This document shows, piece after piece, positions 54,601 through 59,554 of a stretch of 64,000 nucleotides of DNA. The position numbers and the translations under genes were made by a program. The stretch comes from JAFEDN01 sp963818985 (GTDB lineage Bacteria; Pseudomonadota; Gammaproteobacteria; Coxiellales; Coxiellaceae): the NCBI GenBank assembly GCA_963818985.1, contig CAWFUJ010000004.1:212724-276723 (forward strand). Direction: 5' to 3'. How positions within the stretch are numbered: position 1 is the stretch's first letter; the number at the start of each line of letters is the position of its first letter. The notes beneath the pieces were generated by a model. It was not told where the DNA came from and made no database searches. It saw only the letters and a program-made list of their open reading frames with translations.

Positions 54601-55308
54601 CAAGCTTTTTAGTTTTGCCGCAGCTTTTATCGCTTTAACTTTCTCCATTAATATAGTTGGGTCTAGCTTAGCTTCTAATTTTTGTTCCTCTGTTACAGCC
54701 GAAAGAGTATGAATGGCTTGATCAATCTGTTGTATATTAAGATTTGGTTCTTGGGTGGCTAAACTTATTAAGCGGATAGAGACATTGTTTTTTCTTATAA
54801 TTTCAGCCAAGGGACTCTTGGCCTCCGTACGTATTGCTTGGACAATTTTTTTCAGCTCTCCGTGAGTTTTTCCTGTAAATTGCTTGGGTTGCTCGAGACG
54901 GCGCAATTCTTCATCTATTTCTTCATAGGATAATGGAGGGGTTCTGTTGGTGACTAATTCTATTAATTTTAATGAGGCTTTAGTCTGGTTAATAATGTTT
55001 GCAAGCGTACTTACGGAATGTGCAAGTTCACTAATTTCATCTATTTTACGACAAAGACTAGTATAAGAACCCTTGCCATAATAATTAATAAACTCATTCC
55101 GTAAGGTTTCATCAATCACTGGAATATTATAATTTAATTGCTCTTCTTTAGTCTCCCCCATAGGTTTTGGATTTAAAGAAAGATCAAGTAATCTTCGATC
55201 TGTAGGATTACCTTCACTCATTTGCTTTTGGGAACCTTTAATATCTCGGGCAAGCACCGGGGGTACTACTATTGTTGAGGTATTTAATCCTTCTCCATTG
55301 TTATTCAT
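39694..55308 (-). CDS. giant 5204-aa helical protein inside the pilus operon
   Basis: A single uninterrupted 15.6-kb frame (close to 0.6 MDa by length) with a strong Shine-Dalgarno (AGGAG eight bases before ATG 55308). No signal peptide or transmembrane helix is visible. Residues 1-60 look disordered. Residues ~94-635 contain eight degenerate ~68-residue repeats. The remaining ~4500 residues are Leu/Glu/Lys-rich, almost wholly helical, with HEAT-like or solenoid texture, broken by Ser/Pro/Asp-rich linkers (about residues 980-1045, 1800-1870, 2055-2100, 2635-2665). The last ~170 residues are a disordered Ser/Arg-rich tail. No known domain recognised: no protease, kinase or ADP-ribosyl motif. 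It lies between the prepilin/TM gene and the secretin genes in the same direction. It could be a secreted effector, a giant adhesin-like component or a cytoskeletal scaffold. Confidence 0.9.
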   Translation of the reverse strand: MNNNGEGLNTSTIVVPPVLARDIKGSQKQMSEGNPTDRRLLDLSLNPKPMGETKEEQLNYNIPVIDETLRNEFINYYGKGSYTSLCRKIDEISELAHSVSTLANIINQTKASLKLIELVTNRTPPLSYEEIDEELRRLEQPKQFTGKTHGELKKIVQAIRTEAKSPLAEIIRKNNVSIRLISLATQEPNLNIQQIDQAIHTLSAVTEEQKLEAKLDPTILMEKVKAIKAAAKLKSLSEVQRETKASLTLIELALKNETITSDEELKQALKKDIPLFDPSTLNIEMIKGIRRLETRNTSFPQIVRRYNVPLRLVAIVTAKKLLEVKQIQQEMNTESGVDPDSTLGHAELAEKIRKIKLQALTEKKPLAEIQRATKASIRLIELACRSDSSKTVDMKEIQRELTSPSISSSADLKTVSLIRKSVKQKIHFTEIIRTLGISLKLFELATAEVYSYSKPEIEHAMQQPQLNSVNELKLSPIEFSKKIKQVRGLLLEGWHPFAIQEQLKVSFQLIELVGREQFALDEMQAKLWDQRSKKDPDFTGESFSELERLVGAIRKGFAANKSIGQIMETKSTIRLIELALHQQQLELSDIEREIRLPASDPDFNGMSYKTIRDLVRSIRETHYKQPIPSIPPVVTSPSSRRLSLAMPERKTVALKVIPAPTLRHWEYSSTVRLEHSFERARELAASLTSSRYYEAVELEAHFKQLIKNNREPETLEIYLFFRPLFDSDKIDGQCKALQLLHSKQDKRIRQLIIRVLQGVLKPNRERAIQRLFDNNPLSFIENLEDQLNRKEKNNKKIRDFILAHYTIFEKLHGKLSLTQYGFKKLIVIFQLFQTKLDELDPTSSALNPGPKVISLRQLCKMPAKQAKILLDIFKNSRKGHISGEITRSEEIKIIYWLLKEGYGLSFIERYCLETKNEALVHELFFTLLHDDQRIFERRLNHPSIKTMGLIFAAKHFARQKNENILFDDTLQRQALHLGNVIHMVFGNDDLPLPPMTPQSSNQSSRGSIDSGAGSFDLSKRAGSLSPFSFDEKKGDAKSTRFLAHPVQRTEEQISNLSISSRPPVTLIVLALYFLNLKNEFFISEKIRDNLTWMLNQNPHKFWQFVNSLLEVPIFDPRYMDKREKLLAEIAKVLALVQNKLLPDFLAEGFAKNLSSEEDKGQFIANFLQAADSVFTVDLLSGVFAYDQVKRDAKLKICRLLTELISADATLSANNLEEIDFLNTFINITICELSALCESHQMYHLLPLRFNSELSQITLLKCVFAFPFHLITLKDNDYFSRLRAPNVPCTDENPSERLNHWKSHRLNIFMTIFDDAFTYTLITEKRNFYKFVYYFCKRNFPDLLEEISQWCQHKAEQEDFTEPSEFLQLIEELGQLNLDNEEEKEIPPTSLLPLFPTAFNENDEGESLSLRSRSHRLPEKVRTVKFVPLMGTVMQGLVNLINALKEENHQKSSKTGFELTFKQELCKVLNRLLSNQTSCWYFLEIMNSADLMEEFASLIKTESKPELDEKGQDEEAVIAADPSSLKSVFLRTYQAFDSLRLHYHYSPHFARQVALFNFGLHYLGTGNLSPFEQDAVATWLERSWENRDDSRQKNISGYLPEFIQLLVEWWPYQSPDIEYFEYLEKFTKSADSISSFRKLIGTIGVYLLTKTEDLEFDFILLTPTIELFQKAYIRLSQDLKPDAIINFLEVLLAHFDRIDNFLQEIYLNEYNQHCPQFTDRLVALRSSIITIFIEINKAIKFNQHKNLKIELEKETEDLPPIIKKTRKLLTAAESPSLLQNKILSLTTEALQTNRFATQFITVLTEQDQDDRQSSPVDFSKTQKLASDGEMEDKELDNSQGSFVSIKEDETKAFKTEIHSLKEVHPKVLTASLRALIRQCRSTPHNLLPINYLDKIKYFVSSYLKIILFYGEINTEEAIKILQFKVWPSYLNELGTQKKANNWREMTSLNWFPQLDLYQYVCNLLGMPIHEDECQIAYTIETMSHRRLREEIIFQYIQEGIKLAFISLAFPPSETMAPSIKEEINGQDKKDSKTIEIELEPFLKLDEIHHKLENRLKSSQPQFREDDRGQEDPPYDGIPNLPTISRTSVQTLADRKGTAEPVGQEAQYNIYLRQLMIGFLQKIEDQVLKFIAIKGNGFTALLETEYTAFLRSAVRIYAPTNKFNYFCDEKPESFLFLQILDILKDALVSKLDERVLTQLKKILCSEAHSSLFKNHPHFVNKCLEFLDRYFFSDAKQEHKGHVNFIILNPDSSAAETIGQSSRLSALAAIGSIGCPISFDHYQNIPLQLLYLNVELEERQKVLQVAQNRTEWSAEIEAVLGQPPESIEYISQVIIRIFSALGESYPPFLSSAHKLILSKEITRLFARAKLALIAKLDQLGKKIEIKEKLDSLLKFVNVDLEKQDSLLEFVNVDLEKVYWLGPAKLITIHLMQAAVLMKVAQAFNNYKIHASVAKAAVIGLKPFVEKLLSISPLEPGLSGEESSARYRRWHTCYQTMLHLAKIIFIGDIKRLKLYDPTQSKVRQRLNLHKQYQQMLEASFGYEDSDNSQLKIVVMLLSNVSLTFEREGAKAPEWLDKFLEQCNLLLFPIIYIPTESKDLELIADLGSKFEDNLTAEIKELPRLLMPLSYIDKEKKYESERKISVTDLDEQDDEKEFQRKGSHDPFAFSDDSKKEVLASLPKKLIPSLPDPSLYSLWIKIISSHPQLKNSGLLERIESHRSVMDGPYQAYFAGETLRILFAIIRNQPNKFRGYCLVEGLQQVFDQFKVDETKPFANLFAKMKYKLSAFRAQYSFNIEEIAFAGICADFSFDIEKNQADERILTNVDQVRVALLIRTSLNSNLFEGEKGKNTRRIMKDFTNLQNLPRDMIKLLIFKMVLELLFPKMKNQISTFIKFLENSPSSVYRTEKLKEALFTLLAQISQLHDSENPQLISSFIDYIESQLIIAFLDPAEDDGQPKLIQRELEIFCHARDTHEKLKSSTDWNQLDEKSIQRRINDFWRDPSHLMVARILHILGIKVLSNSQCRFLFKTNSNPEILESIISSFETILMSNAWIEARNPALVDVFNSLLSKLLGQKIGIELTDYVRGISENISKESIDVRALFEFMLCACMLRTPSILLTYKREKATSSLLLLAGYLVLTKTTAEQSAVFRMTLDLLSIMKQVGLLGIEDVGLTASYIATNEYDLLRAYIEYRQQKALTTSSSHPEDADRYQVLYLYSFIAEKIANYTYQSKKPLANIPVLTASVKEWHKKIKTKITEEVPEEGKAKQSRNLLLNDLLREAGKMLQLAQQYPTVVNDTLGTKSQFVSGLLQTINRRIGHETGALKEDYQFSNILESKTVKKYFTDLHRIQKILFEENPSFPESVSPEIFKNFKASISGMQPMEIWTQTCWFFFYSQSIEKNAEFEQSALAWLSSSAPEELVRNDYLKLNCVLNYIEACAEKDFEGRQISNLDLLNKLSEARKLVDQTAPKGSLINQLYVARLSIEFVKNGHPKVLDELSSCMFPLVVEDKIHVSTPPVRSVDFDDLNDSKETKRANVLELDDDSFLLFPIEDEKGHHDAEQEKILQATKLLFNYYRTGFALEMRGELLSFSNSIATFSDSSKKYLFNLVKLVFSQLGALEQSSVRWGQWKKLLLEMFEDVRPLMPSFTLYLTAEQQDIGSLLFSLNQYFNFNFENDRSFCQQILVEMLLALQKHRLNPRRKSIQKIRDQDLEQIKFVLEIAQIPDERLTDAATWFAKLGLGAPEELEPLMLSFLSAEHLFKALGVSYSVVFNKFTEDEKQSALPAKFHALVKEKFVEAFGNQPFDEVVKFSQWAGKTDGLEILLVELLSLFLDEDEKNEKPLIELLVKSSNVSEGIYSRIITLLFTVFKDQSDYQQKMMGYLSLDAAIKLQHQLRFEDGSNFKIFGRAIQRRTLEAYYLYTGASSTQVPNSVDPAYFPPLSILEYIKSLRTNLNSAFYGFYELFRMPYYKETETLAIEQVDNLIKLVDSAAGLLLGEDHSLSLREPFQELYRVDNPEMVPRHIIDLNDQLNKLQGDDAVLSFEELIKMVLSVAKLDSYMQNLLQQLFLHTADYVQQRFLQKCMEALEIIDSDVRENIIFALLYAQRIEFQKQFDFNDRDIYIFNERPLNLNSFKNCFVLIKSIRQLFLINRNGDAENLFLPPLDFGSVENSLPSKVATAEGLLVRGTDSDKAAFQMISNYNRLKFRSEILTMFKADVKTLTNEQNAFLTRFADLFDNILLTLHLLPNCPAWLNDLDWLTIIDQRRTSFQLTDSINFIDFIKRIDEISKKFAPMRAPKFNRAIKFGSGPSSILQLDLWSCLLSYLNSQEVFVIKLNPEDDKLHLITNPFKYRTVIRTLNEGIAVSHYSIFTGNERGLLPARQEIRDYRKNRPGQEIKEFKGNGDSDNRYFNDIEGFLSSTEAEIGLLKSLIEVINRQKLESLEAEIKEAKNHRGNPVDPITLFKLLFNSILDLISEKDKIIKPLLEGIIKDVTELGRYTPPKEVAWYWSEYVFKPFFDQKQFCQVIFQKLLSWMLFNLQRLDDQYIRVILEFGVAAGVEPLNLLQIFASYEELRQKFPRLEFEIAIEVYTSKMRLDQSIDLASFIRYKLESDKLSALEFFTEVYKVSHNARSVIACILTKLGFNTSERYISVENVKNISQNLIQYLESKIIPLDLALALIALLKRLPPRNADHEDDDLLAISCEDELVPDKDCIATALCHIYPSFLVKDTKDVDDEVNHLDRDRIKRYAKELPTTMARCLENYLYDQFKPNIEERCLEQVNPAWKFALNKYCLLLQLVEFFNKEIVYGASLIGDLELMFSKLKNIFGISVFDHPNLISKLADKDQNEQENIKIQYLTNLKELKSIGMASSTPYQHMCEDFIHKAFLYLNSELRRLFEVDGVIHQLLFSSLPLQMLERGRIKQAYAKHDTSIFGIIDLPKNEAIQMLLRLCQQQMERLGDVIDKFKYYLLHMGIRHDLVSKDLQITYKKAPRQFLQRIRGQEEVEILPREAIIPEDRALRIRYENFAKKYPDDAKKIFGINTYRQLLNPESDDLITRDEKSFPQSRRESFSLRFLSGHRRKENGINDNDEKSQPLLTRETPFLTQIDGESFDSHVNEEGETDAILDNIDQTLLKALEARREVKEIIEGGGIPKVSSFRSKPNLATSSFRITTTLSRPPSPADSVGSGQGEDEDLNNAMSLKPDLEKEIFGY
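48071..48154 (-). repeat. 42-bp tandem duplication inside the giant gene
   Basis: Two adjacent 42-base copies (48071-48112, 48113-48154) with two mismatches encode a repeated 14-residue unit (DSLLKFVNVDLEKQ / DSLLEFVNVDLEKV). It is in frame and recent. Confidence 0.9.
53406..55029 (-). repeat. eight degenerate ~68-residue protein repeats at the giant protein's N-terminus
   Basis: Each unit follows the pattern (L)xEIxRxxxxSxxLIELAxxxxxxxxxEIxxxLxxx...I(R/K)xIRxxx. Clear cases: SPLAEIIRKNNVSIRLISLA, KSLSEVQRETKASLTLIELA, KPLAEIQRATKASIRLIELA, FTEIIRTLGISLKLFELA, GQIMETKSTIRLIELA. The EIxR...S...LIELA segment could be a helix-turn-helix-like hairpin. Boundaries are estimates. Confidence 0.75.
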
Positions 55309-55328
55309 TTTAATTTCTCCTATGGAAA

Positions 55329-55367
55329 GTCACTATCCCACTGGTTTGACGTTGTGAAGATAGTGAC
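55329..55367 (-). promoter_or_regulatory. intercistronic hairpin in the leader of the giant gene
   Basis: GTCACTATC (55329-55337) and GATAGTGAC (55359-55367) form a nine-pair stem with a 21-base loop, about 20 bases upstream of the giant gene's start and 27 bases after the 490-aa gene's stop. It may be an mRNA processing or stability element; no T-run follows. Confidence 0.5.
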
Positions 55368-55393
55368 CTAAATGGTGGTTTATCAATCTCTCT

Positions 55394-56866
55394 CTATCTA
55401 GAATTATTATTATTAAAGCTAAAGCTGGAATTAGAGCTGAAATTAGAACTTAATCTAGAACTAGAGGTGGAGCTGGAGCTGGAGCTAGAGCTAGAGCTAA
55501 AAACAGCACTCGAATTAGAGCTAACTCTACTCCCGAGAGTTCCTTTAATCAGACTAACCCTATTCATAGCTAGACTCATATTACGAGCCCCATACCCGGC
55601 CGTAGGTATAGGAGAGTTCGACCGCGGCGTCGGCGGCGGCGTTTCTGGAGCATCATACGATTTTGATTCCGAAGGCTGTAACCGATCTATTTGTTCTTGC
55701 AAAACTTGTAAATTATGAGTTAGGCTTTGAAAGCATTCCGTTAATTGGTCTGTTTGTTCTTCACTAACTTGGTTTAGTTTAGCCTCATTTAAATTGATAA
55801 GACTGTGCTGTCTTTGAATCACATCCATACTGGCCTTCAGTTTACTTTGCACTGTCTTAAGGTCTCTCTGTAAATTGTATTCCATTATTTCACGAGGTCT
55901 AATAAGACATGCTTTTATAATGTGATAAAGCAAGAGGCCTAGCACCCCCAATGACCCTCCCACGACCATAAAAGTCCTGGTTGGCCAAACCATATTGATC
56001 AGATGATCCAGATCTTTTAATGTGGTAGCCACATTCTGATTTAGCTCATTGAAGGTGAGAGTAGTAGGGAAAGCGGTAGGATCAAAGTTATGTGTCCACT
56101 GCCAAAGAAAGCCACCTGCTATGCCAACCCCAGCCATAAACATCAACCCCGTAAACAATAACCCTTTTTGATATAGCATTGAATCTGAAGAACAAAACCA
56201 TCGAGTCAAACACCAGCGGTTAGCTTTCTTTCGCTTCTCCTCTGCTACGCTTTGGCGAATTAGGGCCCGATCTTGATCGGAACGGGTTAACAATAAATTA
56301 AAAGCCGCGTATTCTACGATTGATGCTTCCCGAGCACTAAGACTTGATAATTGATCTGCGATTAATTTAGGCAACTGCTCCTCATTGTTAAGCCCCTGAT
56401 TGTTAAGCCATGAGCGAATTAAAGCCTCCTCTATGTCTCTATGATTTGATATGGTAGGAACTAATAGAGGTACATGTGGCTCATCTATAACCTTTATTTC
56501 CTCTAATCCCTCCGTGTCGTCAACTCGATCATGGGTAATTTTCTGAGAAGGCGTTGCCACATGTTTCATATCAATAGCCTTGGGACTCGTTGAGGATAAC
56601 GACGCTTCAGTATCTCTGTCACTATACTTCTGCTCTTTCTTGCCGTTCCGTTTGGTTTGCTTTTTTTCAGTGCTGTGATAGCTTGATCTGCTTGAGCTCC
56701 TTGTTATTGGTAGTGGTAGTAAAGGAACGGCTCGAGAATCACGTTCATCGAAAGTCGTCAGACTGCCATACCTTCCTACAGGAGTACTTGGAGGACTGGA
56801 ATTGACGTCCTTTATATCTTCATTTTCTTCATCATCATTTGGATTTAGTATTTTGTTTTTGATCAT
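55394..56866 (-). CDS. 490-aa two-TM protein with disordered Ser/Pro-rich ends
   Basis: No family recognised. Residues 1-130 are disordered with proline-directed Ser/Thr motifs (SSPPSTPVGR, SSTSPKA, RSSSRSSYHS). Residues ~140-220 are helical. Two transmembrane helices (about 235-254 and 298-317) enclose a ~40-residue loop. A coiled coil spans about 328-397. The C-terminus (about 405-490) has PPPTPRSNSPIP and a polyserine tract. The composition resembles host-targeted membrane effectors of intracellular Legionellales rather than a pilus part. It has a good Shine-Dalgarno (GAGG) and lies 37 bases after the large prepilin and 85 bases before the giant gene. Confidence 0.82.
   Translation of the reverse strand: MIKNKILNPNDDEENEDIKDVNSSPPSTPVGRYGSLTTFDERDSRAVPLLPLPITRSSSRSSYHSTEKKQTKRNGKKEQKYSDRDTEASLSSTSPKAIDMKHVATPSQKITHDRVDDTEGLEEIKVIDEPHVPLLVPTISNHRDIEEALIRSWLNNQGLNNEEQLPKLIADQLSSLSAREASIVEYAAFNLLLTRSDQDRALIRQSVAEEKRKKANRWCLTRWFCSSDSMLYQKGLLFTGLMFMAGVGIAGGFLWQWTHNFDPTAFPTTLTFNELNQNVATTLKDLDHLINMVWPTRTFMVVGGSLGVLGLLLYHIIKACLIRPREIMEYNLQRDLKTVQSKLKASMDVIQRQHSLINLNEAKLNQVSEEQTDQLTECFQSLTHNLQVLQEQIDRLQPSESKSYDAPETPPPTPRSNSPIPTAGYGARNMSLAMNRVSLIKGTLGSRVSSNSSAVFSSSSSSSSSSTSSSRLSSNFSSNSSFSFNNNNSR
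55469..55499 (-). repeat. hexanucleotide repeat (AGCTGG/AGCTAG) encoding polyserine
   Basis: Five tandem six-base units GAGCT(G/A) inside the C-terminus of the 490-aa gene. Slippage would add or remove two serines without shifting the frame. Confidence 0.75.
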
Positions 56867-56903
56867 ATTATTTCCTCATTTTTTATTGTACAAAAACCCA
56901 TCT

Positions 56904-58103
56904 CTACCAAAAACTTTTATCTTTCACATTGTTCGCCAGAGGCGTTGGTGGTGTGGGGGCGGGACCACACACTGCAACGTAAGATGCACCTATAGCTCCA
57001 TGGCTATCAGGGCAGCCCGTATAGGGTTTAGATTTATCGGTATTCCATGGGGAACCACAAACGCAAAGGGATTTGTTTTCCGAAAAATTACCTGGATTAG
57101 TGTATTCATCCTTACACCCAATAGCTAAAGCTGCAGAGCCACCTTGTGCACCGACGTTGGCCATCATATTCACTGTGCACTTCACTTGGCCATTAGTGGA
57201 TATACAATCTGAGCTGTCGTTGGCCAGGGCGGACAATTGATAAATGTTTTCTGCAAACAACCCCGGTTTAGAATATCGATCAACTTTTAAAAAATTAGGC
57301 GTGACGTTGACGTGCGCGGTTTCACTTGGCTTACATTGAAAATCTATTTCATATTGAGACAGTGAATCATCCTTTGCATAACCGCTGCTAGCTGCATCTG
57401 GGAATTGTTCGGCTAAAGTCATTCTTTTGCAAAACACACCTGTGCCTATTCCAGGTTGCTGACCGTCTCCATTAACGCCACCATTATTAGCAATGGATGG
57501 ATCGCAATTACCTGACCCCGCAATATAGGTATTTTGCAAGGTGCTGCTAGCGGATGGAACCGAAACTTCGGCCCTAACGTAACATGCTGAGCTGGTGCAT
57601 GGACTTGGCGTTGTGGAGCTATCACTTGGATTGCCAGTTGCGACTGCATTGGGTAAGCGCGCGGCAATTCGTTTGGCGGTGTTGGTGGCCGTCGCAAGAT
57701 CATTATCGATGATTGGCATTGCAGCCCAAAAACGTTTGGCTTTTTGTTTTCCATAAGTCGGATCGTCACCCGACCAGCAGAAATAAGTGCCGTAATTACT
57801 TTGATTGCTAGAGTTAGGCAAATAGTCTGTGGTAAATTTGTCGGCAGTACTGGCTTTAACGCAAGGTGTAGTCGAATTAGCTTCAGGCCATGAGCCTGCG
57901 TTGGCAACGTTGTATGCCATGCCCGCTTCTAATACATGTTGCAAATCTAAGGCGGCAATATTGATTCGATCGGTTTGGGCTTTGTCACGATAAGTTTTAA
58001 CAGCCAGCGCAGCAATAAGAGCAAGAACCGTTACGACTAAAAGTAATTCAATTAACGTATACCCGTTTTGTTTGCGTTTATTTACACTGCGAGAATAAGC
58101 CAT
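56904..58103 (-). CDS. large prepilin / minor pilin (PilV-like position)
   Basis: 399 aa with a type IV prepilin N-terminus: positively charged leader (SRSVNKRKQNG) and cleavage site G/YTLIELLLVVTVLALIAALAV with the Glu at mature position 5. The mature protein is large for a pilin, Ala/Ser/Pro/Asn-rich, with about 14 cysteines arranged in pairs (CSGNC-type spacing, CVCGSP), implying several disulfides. Length and cysteine content suggest a tip or minor pilin, perhaps an adhesin, as PilV in R64. It is separated from the upstream prepilin by 260 bases filled with type B palindromes. Start supported by GGA upstream. Confidence 0.87.
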   Translation of the reverse strand: MAYSRSVNKRKQNGYTLIELLLVVTVLALIAALAVKTYRDKAQTDRINIAALDLQHVLEAGMAYNVANAGSWPEANSTTPCVKASTADKFTTDYLPNSSNQSNYGTYFCWSGDDPTYGKQKAKRFWAAMPIIDNDLATATNTAKRIAARLPNAVATGNPSDSSTTPSPCTSSACYVRAEVSVPSASSTLQNTYIAGSGNCDPSIANNGGVNGDGQQPGIGTGVFCKRMTLAEQFPDAASSGYAKDDSLSQYEIDFQCKPSETAHVNVTPNFLKVDRYSKPGLFAENIYQLSALANDSSDCISTNGQVKCTVNMMANVGAQGGSAALAIGCKDEYTNPGNFSENKSLCVCGSPWNTDKSKPYTGCPDSHGAIGASYVAVCGPAPTPPTPLANNVKDKSFW

Positions 58104-58194
58104 TTATTGTTCCAACTTTAAATTATTTTTTGCCTTACAAATTTAACATACTCGGTTCAAACAATTCAAGAATAAAATACTTAATGGGGGCTTA

Positions 58195-58358
58195 AATATG
58201 TCATCCCGGAAAACGCATAGCGTTTATCCGGGATCTAGGATAAATACCAATATTTAATGAGCGTTAATGAGCAATGGATCAATTCTGCACATCGATTAAA
58301 TGCAGATATTAATCCTGGGTCCCGGATAAATGCTACGCATTTTCCGGGATGACATATT
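58195..58358. repeat. pair of type B palindromes in inverted orientation between prepilin genes
   Basis: The 260-base gap holds two units (58195-58233 and about 58320-58358), each itself palindromic and each the reverse complement of the other: AATATGTCATCCCGGAAAA ... TTTTCCGGGATGACATATT. Together they form a 164-base inverted repeat inside the operon. The bases between include a pseudo-repeated GGATCTAGGATAAATA. No gene seen. Confidence 0.8.
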
Positions 58359-58363
58359 GTGAA

Positions 58364-59014
58364 TCAATTCACGCAAAATGAGCCTGCGCTTGGCGCATTT
58401 AGTAGATTGCCGCTGCGCTTGATTTCTGTGGAACGGAAGAAATTATTACTGGCATTTAATACCCATGTGCCATCGCCTAATTGCACATAACTACTGGAGG
58501 GTAAACTTTCCCAAATCAAAGTATCAGACTTAGAATTAGCCGAAGCACGTAGCTTTTGTTGGTACCAGGCTATCTGTCCAGCTGACAATAGGTCGGTATT
58601 CATCACTGCTCGAACTTGTAATCGATAAATAGGCTTTGGATTAGGTCCGGCGGTTGCATTTTGTGATTTGAGAATGGCAGTTTGATATTCGGTCACTAAT
58701 GGTGGGCGGCTGCAAACTACTGAATTACCAGATTGCAGTGACTGACAATTAATTGCGAAAGAACCAGTGAAACGGCCTTCAATTGCACAACCGGTGGTAT
58801 GAAAATAGTTATCTAAGGCAAGCTGTAAAGATTTTACATCGCTCTGCACTTGCTCAGTTTGCGCACGACGTTGACGAATCTTATAGTGATGCATCGCCCA
58901 CGAACTGATGGCGGCGATGCAGACTAACACTAATAATAATTCGAGCATTGAAAAAGCTTTGTACTTATACAAAAAGAGCACCAGCTTATAGGAGAGAAGT
59001 GGATGCTTCGGCAA
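58364..59014 (-). CDS. prepilin-like protein with Ala at cleavage -1
   Basis: 216 aa. The N-terminus has the prepilin pattern KA/FSMLELLLVLVCIAAISSWAM, with mature Glu5 and a hydrophobic helix, but the residue before cleavage is Ala rather than Gly. A 30-residue amphipathic helix follows (RRAQTEQVQSDVKSLQLALDNYF), then a globular domain with six cysteines. It overlaps the upstream prepilin gene by 29 bases, so translation is probably coupled. It could be a minor pilin or pseudopilin. The ATG at 59014 lacks a strong Shine-Dalgarno; a later GTG is possible. Confidence 0.82.
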   Translation of the reverse strand: MPKHPLLSYKLVLFLYKYKAFSMLELLLVLVCIAAISSWAMHHYKIRQRRAQTEQVQSDVKSLQLALDNYFHTTGCAIEGRFTGSFAINCQSLQSGNSVVCSRPPLVTEYQTAILKSQNATAGPNPKPIYRLQVRAVMNTDLLSAGQIAWYQQKLRASANSKSDTLIWESLPSSSYVQLGDGTWVLNASNNFFRSTEIKRSGNLLNAPSAGSFCVN

Positions 59015-59489
59015 TGCCGCTGACAGTCACAGTTGCATCACCAGACGCACCATCACAACTCACCACTTGAGGACCATAACTCTCTAACAAGCTTTTGCAT
59101 AAATTTTGTGAGGGAAGCGGAATCTTTAAAGTAACAGTGGTACCATCTATCCCGATATCAACATCTTTACCCCAAGGTGTTTTTTGGCCACAGCTTGAGC
59201 TATCTTCGGTAGTACAAGCCAGACTTTTGGTGTCTCGACTCAAATATCCCTTACTCACTAATTCTGGCCAGTCTAAACTAGTAAAACCATTGTTATTGAT
59301 GCCGTAACCTTGAATAGCCGCCATGTCAGCGCCAATAAACGTTCTCACCATATTTAGCTTTTGCGTGTTGCTAGCCGTTGTAAAATATTGCATGGCCATG
59401 ACCAAAATGATAGCGATAATGGCTAATGATAACAACACCTCAAGCAAAGAAATTCCTGCTTGTTTGAGCTGTTTGCTAAATTTTTTCAT
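58986..59489 (-). CDS. pilS: type IVB major prepilin (PilS-like)
   Basis: 167 aa with leader KKFSKQLKQAG and cleavage G/ISLLEVLLSLAIIAIILVMAM, mature Glu5, followed by the PilS-like amphipathic helix and a small globular domain. Six cysteines lie in the C-terminal domain (ACTTEDSSSCGQ, NLCKSL, VVSCDG). Position directly after pilR and a strong Shine-Dalgarno (GAGGT six bases upstream) point to the major pilin. The ending overlaps the next prepilin. Size is close to R64 PilS after processing. Confidence 0.87.
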   Translation of the reverse strand: MKKFSKQLKQAGISLLEVLLSLAIIAIILVMAMQYFTTASNTQKLNMVRTFIGADMAAIQGYGINNNGFTSLDWPELVSKGYLSRDTKSLACTTEDSSSCGQKTPWGKDVDIGIDGTTVTLKIPLPSQNLCKSLLESYGPQVVSCDGASGDATVTVSGIAEASTSLL

Positions 59490-59554
59490 ATCTTTACCTC
59501 ACGAATTATTATTAGTTAAAAAGTTTACCATACATCTTCCATAAAAAGAACGCA

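Noticed and set aside
53406..55029. TAL-effector-like repeats in the giant protein
   Set aside because: Unit length (~68) and sequence do not match the 33-35 residue TALE repeat and there is no two-residue specificity position.
39694..55308. RTX or large repeat adhesin
   Set aside because: No signal peptide, no GGxGxD nonapeptides, no Ig-like beta repeats; composition is helical and charged.
55467..55718. Plus-strand frame encoding a Glu-Leu repeat peptide
   Set aside because: It is the complement of the polyserine hexamer repeat in the 490-aa gene; no Shine-Dalgarno and composition is an artefact.
57446..57907. 153-residue frame overlapping the large prepilin gene
   Set aside because: Same strand, other frame, no initiation signal, and the prepilin frame has signal sequence and cysteine pattern.
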